Shown one piece after another: positions 37,720-48,449 of a DNA stretch of 64,000 nt. The DNA is from Alviniconcha marisindica. Its lineage: Eukaryota; Mollusca; Gastropoda; Provannidae. The first letter of the stretch is position 1. Each line of letters opens with the position of its first letter. The notes beneath the pieces are model-generated. The model ran no database searches. It was given only the letters and a program-made list of their open reading frames with translations, and was not told the origin of the DNA. The stretch lies in NCBI GenBank assembly GCA_018857735.1, contig JABMCL010000991.1, positions 154,501 to 218,500 of the forward strand. The letters run 5' to 3'. A program made the translations under genes and the position numbers.

Positions 37720-38073
37720 GGGGGGATTGGGGGGGGGGGGAGAGAGGTATGGGTGGGGGGGGGGGGGGGGGAAGAGGGGGTTGGCGGGGAAGGAAGCATA
37801 TAAAAGCGTGGAAATGGAATAAATATTTTAAAAGCGCACGGAATAACATGATAAAGAGGGTCAAACTGAGAACAACATGCAAGCAAAACATTGTGATTTT
37901 ACGCATTTCATCAGATCAAGATGATGGGCTCTGGACTGCAGATTATTATTTTTTTACCTAAAGATCATACACAGTAGTGGGTTGGGGGTGGGGGGGGTGG
38001 GGGGGTTAGGTAGGGCTGAGCTCATCACTAGCAATGCTGCCCCTCCGCCACCCACTTCCAAACTGTCTAAAAG

Positions 38074-38120
<47 letters not shown>
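37720..38120. repeat. G-tracts and a ~46-bp C-tract
   Basis: G-runs at 37721-37771 and 37982-38007, and C46 at 38074-38119. The G-runs could form quadruplexes; assembly length there is unreliable. Confidence 0.9.
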
Positions 38121-38209
38121 ACCACCCTGAGGCAATCACAGGAAATGAGCCATAACTGTACAGCACAAAATCAGGGCGTAAGTAGCGCATCATATTTGAA
38201 GATCTCCGC

Positions 38210-39015
38210 CCTTTTTGCCCACTGGAGGGCATATCAAATGTCCGTCGACTACGCAGCTAACACCACCGTTTCTTTTACCCACTGGAGGGTACATCAAATG
38301 TCCGTCGACTACGCAGCTAACACCACCTTTTTTTTTACCCACTGAAGGGCAGATCAAATGTCCGTCAACTACGCAGCTAACACCACCTTTTTTTTTTACC
38401 CACCGGAGGGCAGATCAAATGTCCGTCAACTACGCAGCTAACACCACCTTCTTTTTTTTTACCCACCGGAGGGCAGATCAAATGTTCGTCGACTACGCAG
38501 CTAACACCACCTTTTTTTCCCCCACCGGATGGCAGATCAAATGTCCGTCCACTACGCAGCTAACACCACCTTTTCTTTTACCCACTGGAGGGCAGATCAA
38601 ATGTCCGTCAACTACGCAGCTAACACCACCTTTTTTTTTACCCACTGGAGGGTACATCAAATGTCCGTCGACTACGCAGCTAACACCACCTTTTTTTTTA
38701 CCCACCGGAGGGCAGATCAAATGTCCGTTGAATATGCAGCTAACACCACCTTTTTTCCCTCAGTGGAGGGCACATCAAATGTCTGTCAACTATGCAGCGA
38801 ACACCACCTTTTTTTTCCCCACTGGAGAACAGATCAAATGTCCATCGACTACGCAGCTGACACCACCTTTTCCCCCCACTGGAGGGCACATCAAATGTCT
38901 GTCAACTACGCAGCTAACACCACCTTTTTTTTTCCACTGAAGGGCAAATCAAATTTCTGTCAACAACGCAGCGACCAGCTCCTTCTTTTTTTCCCACTGA
39001 AGGGCAAATGGAGTT
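38210..39015 (+). repeat. ~60-bp minisatellite, 13 copies, with T-runs
   Basis: The unit is ACCCACTGGAGGGCAGATCA, AATGTCCGTCGACTACGCAG, CTAACACCACC and a variable T-tract. Varying T-run lengths scatter frames. Confidence 0.95.
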
Positions 39016-40077
39016 TTTACTTATAGTTTGTTTTTTACTTATTCATATGAACACTTGCTGAGCATCTCATCTCGTCTCAACCATAGTGCTATTCAGTGCA
39101 CCTGCACTCTAATCATATACGATTCTGAATGAGTGACTGTAGCTTTAAACAGCATGCTTTGAATATCCACCAATGTGGTTACAGCGCTGTTTGGTTGTTA
39201 CAAGGCTGGTGCCACATGAAACTGCTGCTGTCTCGGCACAAGTTCTGCGTACACTGTGCAACCATGCACCAGTTAACGTATCAGTGTTACTTTTGTCCAA
39301 GCCACATATGTGTCCAAGCCACGTATGCAGGGTGTCACTTTATTCAAAACCACACATGAGGGATGTATGCGCATTTACCTGTAACCTGCCACCTGCACTT
39401 TTGGAAGAACGGCCGGGATCTTTTACGTGCTACTGCGATTTCACATGCATACAAGAGTAAGTGGCACTAGATTTGCTAGTGACAGAAATGTACAGTCTCT
39501 CCGGTCTTTAAAAGAAACAACACACTTCACCTATGAATAATTAACGCACAGCTGCCAACAGTCCCAGACATCGACTGAGCCACAATCCGAATAAAAGAAG
39601 TTACTTCTTGGGTTTTAATGAGTCCTGTTGACCGCACAGGGTCAGCCCAGGATGAACAAATGCTATTTTACATCACACACCATCGAAAGAAGTCCACGGC
39701 GCTTCAGAATCACTTTGGGCACACCGCTGATTCTCCTTCAAGCTTTTAACAAACAGCTAAAACACACACACACAAAACAAACAAACAACTGTTCTACTGT
39801 CATTTTATCATGTAATTTAGTGTAACCGGCCACTGCTTGAGAGAGAGAAACAGCAAAGAAACAAACTTCTAGACACACACACACACGCAAAAAAATAATA
39901 ATCACCACTCCCTTTGAGGTACCGTAGACACAAGCTATTCATAACTACCCAAGACAATGGATCAGTCTTAAGAATATTCAAGAGAGATCACCAAAGTAAC
40001 TGAGTTTGGGTTCCACACTGACATGGGGTCATTCTCAATTACCTAGGTCACAGCAAGTTGGGATATCGAAACTAATG
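39016..40077. other. No gene seen
   Basis: Unique-looking sequence with short CA tracts (39760, 39875). A local GCCACATATGTGTCCAAGCC duplication lies near 39300. Confidence 0.5.
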
Positions 40078-40440
40078 TGCCCAGAGCCAAGCTTGTTCAC
40101 CGCCCACTGACGTGCCCAGAGCCAAGCTTGTTCACCGCCCACTGACGTGCCCAGAGCCAAGCTTGTTCACCTCCCACTGCTTCAGCGTGATGGGCCCAGT
40201 GCCAAGCTTGTTCACCGCCCACTGCTTCAGCGTGATGGGCCCAGAGCCAAGCTTGTTCACCGCCCACTGACGTGCCCAGAGCCAAGCTTGTTCACCGCCC
40301 ACTGCTTCAGCGTGATGGGCCCAGAGCCAAGCTTGTTCACCGCCCACTGCTTCAGCGTGATGGGCCCAGAGCCAAGCCTGTTCACCGCCCACTGCTTCAG
40401 CGTGATGGGCCCAGAGCCAAGCTTGTTCACCGCCCACTCC
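40078..40440 (+). repeat. Mixed 33/45-bp minisatellite, 9 copies
   Basis: CCCAGAGCCAAGCTTGTTCA, CCGCCCACTG followed by either ACGTG or CTTCAGCGTGATGGG. Two unit types are interleaved. Confidence 0.93.
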
Positions 40441-40654
40441 CATTTCTGATCGCACGCAAATGTGGCTGATGTAATCTGACATACAACTGCTACCGTAACT
40501 ACAGAGAGGTTACACACATACGCAGCGCGTACCCTGCAATTCAGGCAGCTGCACGCTGGCCTCAGAGGGTTCAGATTTTGCTGCTGTACAACTCGCCGTG
40601 TTTCAGCCAAGACAGACGTGTGCCAAGAGGCAGTCTTACAGTCCCCGGTTGCCC

Positions 40655-40965
40655 AGCGGCGTTAAACCCCTTCACTGCCGTGCCTGCCTGGATGCCACGT
40701 GTATGTCGGGCGGCGAAAATGTGACATTTTGAAATCTTCTAGCTTTCACCATGAGGATGGGTTTGCATCAAGATGCGCCGCACTGAAAGCAGGCTCGTTG
40801 TTCTTGGGCGGGAACCTTTTCCCTTCTGAAGTCCTCTGTGTGCACTTCTCATTCTGGAGCTGTTAGGGCTTTGGGGGGGGGGAGGGGGGGGGGGTGCAGC
40901 TGGAGGGGGGGTTAAACTTAAAGCAGATTCGGAGCAAATATATGCAAATTGGGCTAGAAGCATAG
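40655..40965 (+). repeat. piggyBac-like MITE fragment plus G-run
   Basis: TTAAACCCCTTCACTGCCG at ~40661 resembles the terminal inverted repeat of the element at 53747-53975. The opposite terminus is not clear. G-runs lie at 40873-40893. Confidence 0.45.
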
Positions 40966-41477
40966 AAAATGTGCAGAAACTTTCATCTGCTGGCTTTGCA
41001 TGGTGGTTCTATCAATATTTCTATAACAGAAGTCCCCCTTTTTTTCTCCTCCTTCCATCTTTGTTTCTCAGAGTCAAAATAGCTGCCGTGCTTATCTGCT
41101 CTTGGCCAATGAAGAATAACAAACGATTGGCTCACGACGTACAACACGCTTCTGCTGTACAGTCGGGCCTTGTTCATGCCGTCGCCGGCACCGACTTCCA
41201 GACATGAACAGTACAGCAGGGTTCACATCCGGCGTCAATTTTTGACAAACAAGACCGCAAATCGAGTGAAGCGCTGCACAGTGAGTCTGTTTTTGATTCC
41301 ATTCCAGTCGACAGGGCCTGTGACACTGTTTTGCCTAGAGTCCGCTTCTCAGGGAATCTTCTGCATGTCCACAGACACACACACACACGCACAGCCACAC
41401 ACACACACACGCACAGCCACACACACACACATCCACAGACACACAGAGATTGTGATCAACACACTCCAAGACTGACG

Positions 41478-41737
41478 GCAATATCCACTTTTAGCCCCGT
41501 CGGTTCGCTATCCTCAAATGGTATGAAAATGTGTGTGTGTGTGTGTGTGTGTGCTTGTGTATAATGCTGGCATAGTACGGAATGAACTGCTATGTGGATA
41601 TGCCAACGTACCGCATACGGCTTCAAGTTCATTCCGTTCACACACTCTCTTTCCCTCTCTCTATGTCATACACACACACACGCATTTTCACACCATTTGA
41701 GGACCGTGAACCGACAGGGCTAAAAGTGGACATTGCC
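41478..41737. mobile_element. Fold-back MITE with ~75-bp terminal inverted repeats, each containing a CA/GT tract
   Basis: The left arm GGCAATATCCACTTTTAGCC...CCTCAAATGGTATGAAAATG is mirrored by the right arm, whose reverse complement is GGCAATGTCCACTTTTAGCC...CCTCAAATGGTGTGAAAATG. An inner pair (ACGGAATGAACT / AGTTCATTCCGT) extends the hairpin. No ORF. Confidence 0.8.
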
Positions 41738-42049
41738 CCAACTGACTGACTGAGTGACTGACATGGAAATGCCGTCATCCTCGGCCGGACAAACAAGCCT
41801 GCGGCGGTCTCCGCGTTTGTTCTCCTGTGAGAGCCTGAGGGTGATGGACGCTGACGCTCTCCGTTTCAGATCAAACACACTTTGCGCCCCCCTCCAGAAG
41901 AGCAAAGGGGTGGTTCAGCGATCACGCATGATCACTCAGCCAGGCTCCTTCATTTACCATTCTGCTCCCATGCAGACCTGCCTACCCATGAAAAGCCCTT
42001 GCAGGAAACTAGGGCCCCAAAACATGACTTCTCGGGAAACTGAAGGATT

Positions 42050-42519
42050 CTGTCAGGAATGCATCACATCGGGCGATTTCAGAGCCTGGAAACATCTCCT
42101 TGAAGGTTTTCGTGAATCTGTCGGCTGCCCGGACAAAGGCAGATTACTGTCCACGAGGGTTGTCACCAGTAACGCCTCCGCTCTTGTTGTTTTAAGCACA
42201 AGCGGAGTTTCTTTCTGCTTGAACATTGAACTGGCTGAAGGGGCACGCCCTTCGCAATTCTGCATACATATTCTTTGTGACGCTTGCACGCCACGTGCCT
42301 CTTGCAGTCATCGCGCCCGCCATGTCCAATGCTAAAGTCAAGTCGGCAGGCGCAACAGTAGCAAAAGGGTGCACCTTTCGCAGAAGGCTTTAGGACTGGC
42401 CAGTAAGTGGTGTAAGCAAGTAGAAACTTCTGTAAAATCCTTGGCTTCTTGGCGTCTCGGTCTTGTCGAGGCGCTTCGCTCGTTCTCTTACTCGCCATCA
42501 CGTTTCGCGAAATTTTCAA
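42050..42519 (-). pseudogene. Decayed BED-type zinc-finger transposase (hAT-like)
   Basis: The minus strand reads MASKRTSEAPRQDRDAKKPR, then FLLAYTTYWPVLKPSAKGA, FCYCCACRLDFSIGHGGRDD and CKRHVACKRHKEYV, a BED-like C-C-H-H finger with the typical SxGHGGxxDxxxH spacing. The rest of the element continues in other frames: ALLVTTLVDSNLPLSGQ and, after another shift, RFTKTFKEMFPGSEIARC. At least two frameshifts and no catalytic domain, so it is a fossil. Confidence 0.7.
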
Positions 42520-42599
42520 AACCAGCTCATACGGGAAGCGATAATGTAAAACGTATGGATCGGCTCATGCAAATAGGATTGCAACTAGACGAAACGAAC

Positions 42600-42959
42600 T
42601 ACAGACTTTTTTAGTTGACACTACGCATGCGCAAGGTCATTCGACCTTTACCCAGCAAGTTATGCAAATGCTCTCGGTGCAAGCAAACTCTTACAACTTC
42701 AGGGAAGGAAAAAGAATCTGGCTGACTCAGCCAGCCAGCGGAAAGTTTGACCGTGTGTCCGGAATGCCGTAGTTCGGGGTGTCTGTCCGGAAATATTACG
42801 GAGAGACCGAAAAGGTAGGCAGGTCTGCCCACGGAACAAAGCCCTCATAAATAAACCGTCAACGGCGTTGCGCTGAAGAGCAGCTGCTTTAAATCGAAAC
42901 ACAGACCAAGATGAAGCTCGCTGCATGCATCTGCCGCTTTCAGACCGCTTTAAACAGGC
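42600..42959 (-). other. Probable 3' UTR / downstream region of the gene ending at 43052
   Basis: No ORF with features. It lies between the transposase fossil and the duplicated coding end. Confidence 0.35.
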
Positions 42960-43075
42960 TTCTGTTTGGGAGTCGTCCGCACTTCACACAGGCCTCTGCT
43001 AGGGAGTCGTCCGCGCTTCACACAGGCCTCTGCTAGGGAGTCGTCCGCGCTTCACACAGGCTTCTGCTTGGGAGT
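42960..43075 (-). repeat. 34-bp tandem repeat of the coding end, ~3.3 copies
   Basis: GGGAGTCGTCCGCGCTTCAC and ACAGGCCTCTGCTA repeat. On the minus strand each unit copies the terminal codons and stop of the gene (ACTCCCAAGCAGAAGCCTGT followed by GTGA). Confidence 0.9.
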
Positions 43076-43533
43076 CTTCCGGAACATGTTCAGCAACTTC
43101 TTCCGCTTGGAAGGCTTCTTCTCTAGCCGGCAGGGAGTCAGCACAGCGCTGTCCGAGCCCCCGGCCTGCGTGTGGCTGACCAGGTCAAGGCCGTTGTTGA
43201 TGCGCAGGCGGTCCCGCGCCACGCCCGAGGACTGGCTGCGCGGCAGGCTGTCCATGGTTGCCTGCGACAGGTTGTCGTCCGAATCATCGATCGTCATCGA
43301 GCGGTTCTGAGAAAAGTAGGCTGAGGCGCTCTGCCCAAAAGCGGAGGTTCCGCCGGACGCCGCCCCCGTGTAGCCGTGGTAGCCGGGAGGGTGGACGGGG
43401 GCGGGTGCCGAGTGGGCGGAGGACACGGTGCTGGGGGTGATGCTTTTGTTGCGGGCGTTGTTGTGGTTGTGGGTGCCTGGCGGCAGAGGCGGAGGAGGTC
43501 ATGTAGCCTAAAGCGGCCATGCGGTCCGGCGCC
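43052..43533 (-). CDS. Unidentified gene, last exon (one-base frame disruption)
   Basis: It begins APDRMAALGYMTSSASA in the frame dictated by the previous exon. Near 43478-43500 the protein-like reading moves to another frame (one extra base, or two missing) and continues PPGYHGYTGAASGGTSAFGQ to RKTPKQKPV and stop at 43052-43054. The GC-rich CCTCCTCCGCCTCTGCCGCC context makes a sequencing or assembly slip plausible. Confidence 0.72.
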
Positions 43534-43914
43534 CTGCAAAAGAGCCAAGGTGAGGGGTCAGTGAGGGAAGGTCAGCAAGCCGGGAGGGGTGCGACAGGCT
43601 AAGGGCAAAGGTGATACTGTGATTCAGTGGAAAATACTGGGAGGGTGCGACAGGCGCAGGGCAACGGTGATACTGTGAGTTCAGTGGAAAATACTGGGAG
43701 CGTGCGACAGGCTAAGGGCAAAGGTGATACTGTGATTCAGTGGAAAATGCTGGGAGGGTATGACAGGCTAAGGGCAAAGGTGATACTGTGGGTTCACTGG
43801 AAAACAATAAGCAGCTGGGGGGGGGGGGGGGGGGGGGGGGGGGGGTGGGGGGGGGGGGGGGGGAGAAGAGGAGGTAAAGGAGGGTACTGCAAGTTAGTTC
43901 AGCAGAAAGCAGGG

Positions 43915-43945
<31 letters not shown>

Positions 43946-46230
43946 GGAGGGGCTTGGGGGGGGCGATGAAAATGAAATATTAAAGTGTTCAGTGAAGGAA
44001 AGTCATGAAGGCAGGCAGGGTGAGGAAGCTGTGAACAGAGCTGAAGAGCAGGTTCATGTTTGTCGCAACAAAACACCTCTTTTGTCATGACAAAAGTATG
44101 CTTGTCACGACAAAAGTTTTGTTGCGGCAGAATTACGTTTGTTGCAACAAAATATTTTTGCTGCAACAACCAGTGTTTGTCGCAAGAAATGTTGTTGTTT
44201 TTAGACAAGCATACTTTAAGATGTGTTTTGTTGCGACAAACATGTCTTTGTCACGACAAACACGCGTCTGTCACGAAAAACTTTTGTCATGACAAAAATT
44301 TACTTGTGGCAGCTCCCGCCAATGATAATTCTGAGTCCTGGCTCACAGACGGAAACCCTGAAGGTGATCTACAATTCCAAGCAAACAGACATGATCTACA
44401 ATTCCAAGCAAACAGACAGACAGACAGACAGACACTTGAACACACAGACATTTCCTCTGAAAACTCAAACAGGTTTAAAACTAACACAACAAGTCAGTCT
44501 ACATTCCAAGAGCTGACACTACACTCTAAACAAAGACGTAGGCTTGATGCACGCACGCCAAGTACATCACCGAGGTAAAAAGTCATGGGGTTGGCGACCA
44601 TGAGTTCTACAACAAGAGCGCTGATGACTCACTGATCACTGTGGTGAAAGCTGACAGGGTCGGCGAACATGCTGAAGGTCTTGAGTTCTACAACAAGAGC
44701 ACCGACGACTCACTGATCACCGTGGTGAAAGCTGACGGAGTTGGTGATCACAGTCCGGCAAGGATCTGTATCAAGTCGTACAACACGAGCATGGACAACT
44801 CACTGATCACCAAGATGATAACTGACGGGGTCGGCAACCATGCTGGCGGTCACGAGTACTACAACAAAAGCATGGACGACTCACTGATCACCGAAGTGAA
44901 AGCTGACGGGGTTGGCGACCATGCTGGAGGTCACGAGTACCACAACAAGAGCATTGACGACTCACTGATCACTGTGGCAAAAGCTGACAGGGTTGGCGAC
45001 TATGCTGGAGGTCACGAGTACTACAACAAAAGCATGGACGACTCACTGATCACCGAGGTGAAAGCTGATGGGGTTGGCAACCATGCTGAAGGTCTTGAAT
45101 TCTACAAGAAAAGCACTGATGACTCACTGATCACCGTGGTGAAAGCTGACGGAGTTGGTGATCACAGTCCAGCAAGGATCTGTATCAGGTACTACAACAA
45201 GAGCACTGACAACTCACTGATCACCAAAGTGAAAGCTGACGGGGTTGGCGACCATGTTGGAGGTCACGAGTACTACAACAAAAGCATGGACGACTCACTG
45301 ATCACCATGGTGAAATCTGACGGGGCTGGCAATCATTCTGAAGGTCTTGAATTCTACAACAAGAGCACTGATGACTCACTGATCACCGTGGTGAAAGCTG
45401 ACAGAGTTGGTGACCATGCTGAAGGTTGTGAGTACTACAATGAGAGCACTGACGACTCACTGATCACCGAGGTGAAAGCTGACGGGGTTGGCAACCATGC
45501 TGAAGGTCTTGAATTCTACAACAAAAGCACTGACGACTCACTGATCACCGAGGTGAAAGCTGACGGGGTCGGCAACCATGCTCGAGGTCACGAGTACAAC
45601 AAAAGCACGGACGACTCACTGATCATTGTGGTGAAAGCTGACGGGGTTGGCGACCGTGCTGAAGGTCGTGAGTACTACAACAAGAGCATTGACGACTCAC
45701 TGATCACTGAGGTGAAAGCTGACGGGGTTGGCGACCACAGTCCGGCAAGGATCTGTATCAAGCTGTACAACATGAGTATGGACCATGCTGAAGGTCGTGA
45801 GTACTACAACGAGAGCACTGATGACTCACTGATCACCGAGGTGAAAGCTGACGGAGTCGGCAACCATGCTCGAGATCACGAGTACAACAAGAGCACTGAC
45901 GACTCACTGATCACTGAGGTGAAAGCTAACGGGGTTGGCGACCATGCTGGATGGAGGTCACGAGTGCTACAACAAAAGCATGGACGACTCACTGATCACC
46001 GAGGTGAAAGCTGACGGGGTTGGCGACCATGCTGGAGGTAGGGCTGGGCGACTCCTGCTCCAAGCTGCTGCGGTGAGCGGCGTTGACAGCCGAGTGGCCG
46101 TGGGCGGTGCTGTAGGCAGCGTTGACGTTCACGGCGTTCCTGGACAGGTGGGACAGCGACCCTGTGCTCCCCATGGCGGGCCGGTGACGGAGGAACGTCT
46201 TGCTGGCCACGCTGGGAATGGTGGGATAGC
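43052..46230 (-). CDS. Unidentified gene, last two exons (C-terminal region)
   Basis: Exon 46230-45993 (acceptor GTTTCCAG, donor GTGAGT) joins 43533-43052 (acceptor TTTTGCAG) in phase 2. The protein reads YPTIPSVASKTFLRHRPAMG, STGSLSHLSRNAVNV..., QAPDRMAALGYMTSSASA, then after a one-base frame change LPPGTHNHNNARNKSITPST to a basic C-terminus KKPSKRKKLLNMFRKTPKQK ending PV. It is Ser/Asn-rich and looks disordered, with possible phosphosites (SMTIDDSDDNLSQ). I do not recognise the family. The intron is mostly a tandem array of the exon end. An upstream exon at 57113-57229 would fit by phase. Confidence 0.7.
43560..43805 (-). repeat. ~59-bp minisatellite, 4 copies
   Basis: GGTGCGACAGGCTAAGGGCA, AAGGTGATACTGTGATTCAG and TGGAAAATACTGGGA. 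It lies 30 bp upstream (gene sense) of the last exon but does not include its acceptor. Confidence 0.92.
43817..43960. repeat. G-tracts
   Basis: G-runs of up to ~25 at 43819-43863 and 43929-43947. Confidence 0.95.
44059..44300. repeat. Array of ~10 short palindromes, consensus TTTGTYRYRACAAA
   Basis: Near-perfect dyads such as TTTGTCGCAACAAA, TTTTGTCATGACAAAA, CTTGTCACGACAAAAG, TTTGTTGCAACAAA and TTTGTTGCGACAAAC occur with centres spaced roughly 20-22 bp (one larger gap). The half-sites are conserved while the central 4-6 bp vary. Confidence 0.85.
44590..46030 (-). repeat. ~81-87-bp minisatellite, 17 copies of exon tail plus GTGAGT donor
   Basis: Each unit on the gene strand includes CATGGTCGCCAACCCCGTCA, GCTTTCACCTCGGTGATCA, then GTGAGTCGTC, identical in layout to the true exon border at 45993/45992. 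The antisense strand is open for 457 codons because unit lengths are multiples of three; I do not regard that as a gene. Confidence 0.93.
45993..46230 (-). CDS. Unidentified gene, penultimate exon
   Basis: 238 nt, entering in phase 1 and leaving in phase 2. It encodes SVASKTFLRHRPAMGSTGSL, SHLSRNAVNVNAAYSTAHGH and SLEQESPSPTSSMVANPVSF, HLGD. Its last ~40 nt and donor GTGAGT are the seed of the 44590-46030 array. Confidence 0.75.
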
Positions 46231-46249
46231 CTGGAAACACACACACACA

Positions 46250-46990
46250 CACACAACACCCATCTCTCAAACCTGCCCACACTTGGGACTGCGTCACAGC
46301 ACACCAACACTTGCGAGCTAGAACACCAAAGCTGCATTGAAATGTTGTTGTAACGTGCCGCATAGTTGTTGTTTTTTGTTTTGTTTTTTTCAAATTTTAG
46401 CTCGAAGTGTAGAAGAAAAAAAGAGAGCAAGTAATCAACTGTTGAGGCGTTATATTTAGATCTGGAATTAAACAGAGTAAATCTGATGTTAAAAAAAAAA
46501 AAAAAAAAAAAGAAGGAGAGAGAAAGAAAGTCCTACTCCCTTTATAAAGAGCCGAATGGCTCATATAGTTACGCGAGGACTGTCCTCAGCCACGATAAAC
46601 TCCTTGCAGAAGACAGTCCACCGTCCAGAAATGGCGATAAAGCCTCCGAAGATGGCATGCGGCTGCGCAAGAAGAGCGTTGAAAAAATGGTCACACAAGC
46701 AATCCTCTCACCCTGTGTACAACTTGCAAGTATTGAGCACCCCCTGGGCTGTTCAGCGACAAGAGCTAACGAGAACAAAACCCTGCCCTACCCACCGTCA
46801 AGGAAGAGCAATAGCGAAAGGGCAAGGAGCGCTAAAACGTGGGTCAGTTTAAAGATGCACAGGGCAACCTCCTTAAAAAAATTTTTTTTTTTTTAAAGAA
46901 CTATATATATATAAAAAAACTCCTTCCTCATAAAATTCTGCCTGTGACAAAATGATTGAAAAATCACTGCTCTGCACATAGCGCTTCCGC
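46250..46990. other. No gene seen
   Basis: Short CA tract at 46241-46256, A-run at 46491-46511. A 136-codon plus ORF (46486-46896) shows no motif. Confidence 0.45.
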
Positions 46991-48100
46991 TGTAGTTTTT
47001 TGTTCCTTGGCTTTTACGTTGTAGTTTTTGTTCCATAGCCTGTTCCTTAGCTTTTCCACTACAGGTTTTTTTCCCTAGCTTTTCCGCTATAGTCCTCTTT
47101 CCCTAGCTTTTTTGCTGTAGTTTTTTGTTCCTTAGCTTTTCCACTGTAGAGTTTGCCTGTTTCTTAGCTTTTCCACAGCAGTTTTTTTTTTTTTTTTTGA
47201 ACTGCAGTTTTTTGTTCCTTAGCTTTACGACTGTAGATTGTGTTCCATAGCTTTTTGACTGTAGTTTTTGTTCCTTAGCTTTTTGATTGTAGTTTTTGTT
47301 ACTTAGCTTCTCCACTGTAGATTTTGTTCATTGGCTTTTCCACAGCTTTTCGACTGTAGTTTTTGTTCCTTAGCTTATCAACCATAGTTTTCATTCCTTA
47401 GCTTTTCTACTGTAGATTTTGTTCCATAGCTTTTTGACTGTAGTTTTTGTTCCTTAGCTTTTTGACTGTAGTTTTTGTTCCTTAGCTTCTCCTCTGTAGA
47501 TTTTGTTCCTTGGCTTTTCCACAGCTTTTCGACTGTAGTTTTTGTTCCTTAGCTTATCAACCATAGTTTTCATTCCTTAGCTTTTCTACTGTAGATTTTG
47601 TTCCATAGCTTTTTGACTGTTGTTTTTGTTCCTTAGCTTTTTGACTGTAGTTTTTGTTCCTTAGCTTCTCCTCTGTAGATTTTGTTCCTTGGCTTTTTCA
47701 CAGCTTTTCGACTGTAGTTTTTGTTCCTTAGCTTTTCAACCATAGTATTCGTTCCTTAGCTTTTCTACTGTAGATTTTTGTTCCATAGCTTTTTGACTGT
47801 AGTTTTTGTTCCTTAGCTTTTTGACTGTAGATTTTGTTCCATAGCTTTTTGACTGTTGTTTTTGTTCCTTAGCTTTTTGACTGTAGTTTTTGTTCCTTAG
47901 CTTCTCCTCTGTAGATTTTGTTCCTTGGCTTTTTCACAGCCTTTCGACTGTAGTTTTTGTTCCTTAGCTTTTCGACCGTAGTTTGTGTTCCTTAGCTTTT
48001 CCACTGTAGACTTTGTTCCTTAGCTTTTTGACTGTAGTTTTCATTCTTTAGATTTTCCTCTGTAGTTTTTGTTCCTTAGCTTGTTCCTTAGCTTTTCCAC
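46991..48100 (+). repeat. ~27-30-bp minisatellite, about 38 copies
   Basis: Unit TTGTTCCTTAGCTTTTCCAC plus TGTAGTTTT, with a ~150-bp higher-order period visible from 47330 to 47950. Confidence 0.92.
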
Positions 48101-48449
48101 CTTTAAAATCACACTAATCAGCAGCAGTGTTCGCAAGCTTCAGTCCTAAGCTCACACTGTTTCTGAAATGCATGTATACATACGTCAAGCGAATGGACTG
48201 GATGACATTCATGCCTGACTGCCATTATCCATCCGTAGCTGTCCAGACAGCTTCCATAAATTTTGTTTATCCTTGCTGCTTAAGGACTTTTTACCGAGTT
48301 GTTTGCTGTTTTGTAATTTAATGTTTTATGACTGGCATGAATGTGTGATGAGTGTACTTGGCACCACAAAACATTCCTGTACTGTATTAACAGGCCAACT
48401 AGTGCGGTGCGCAAAAAACATTTTTGCAGGTCAACAAAAGGTCCGTGAC

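Noticed and set aside
38215..38940. 241-codon plus ORF over the 60-bp array
   Set aside because: Repeat-driven; frames scatter with T-run length.
41754..42335. 193-codon plus-strand ORF
   Set aside because: It overlaps, in antisense, the BED-finger transposase remnant, which explains the sequence better.
44641..46014. 457-codon plus-strand ORF (VKADGVGDHAGGHEYYNKS repeats)
   Set aside because: It is the antisense of an exon-tail minisatellite with unit lengths divisible by three; no start context, domain or neighbouring exon on that strand.
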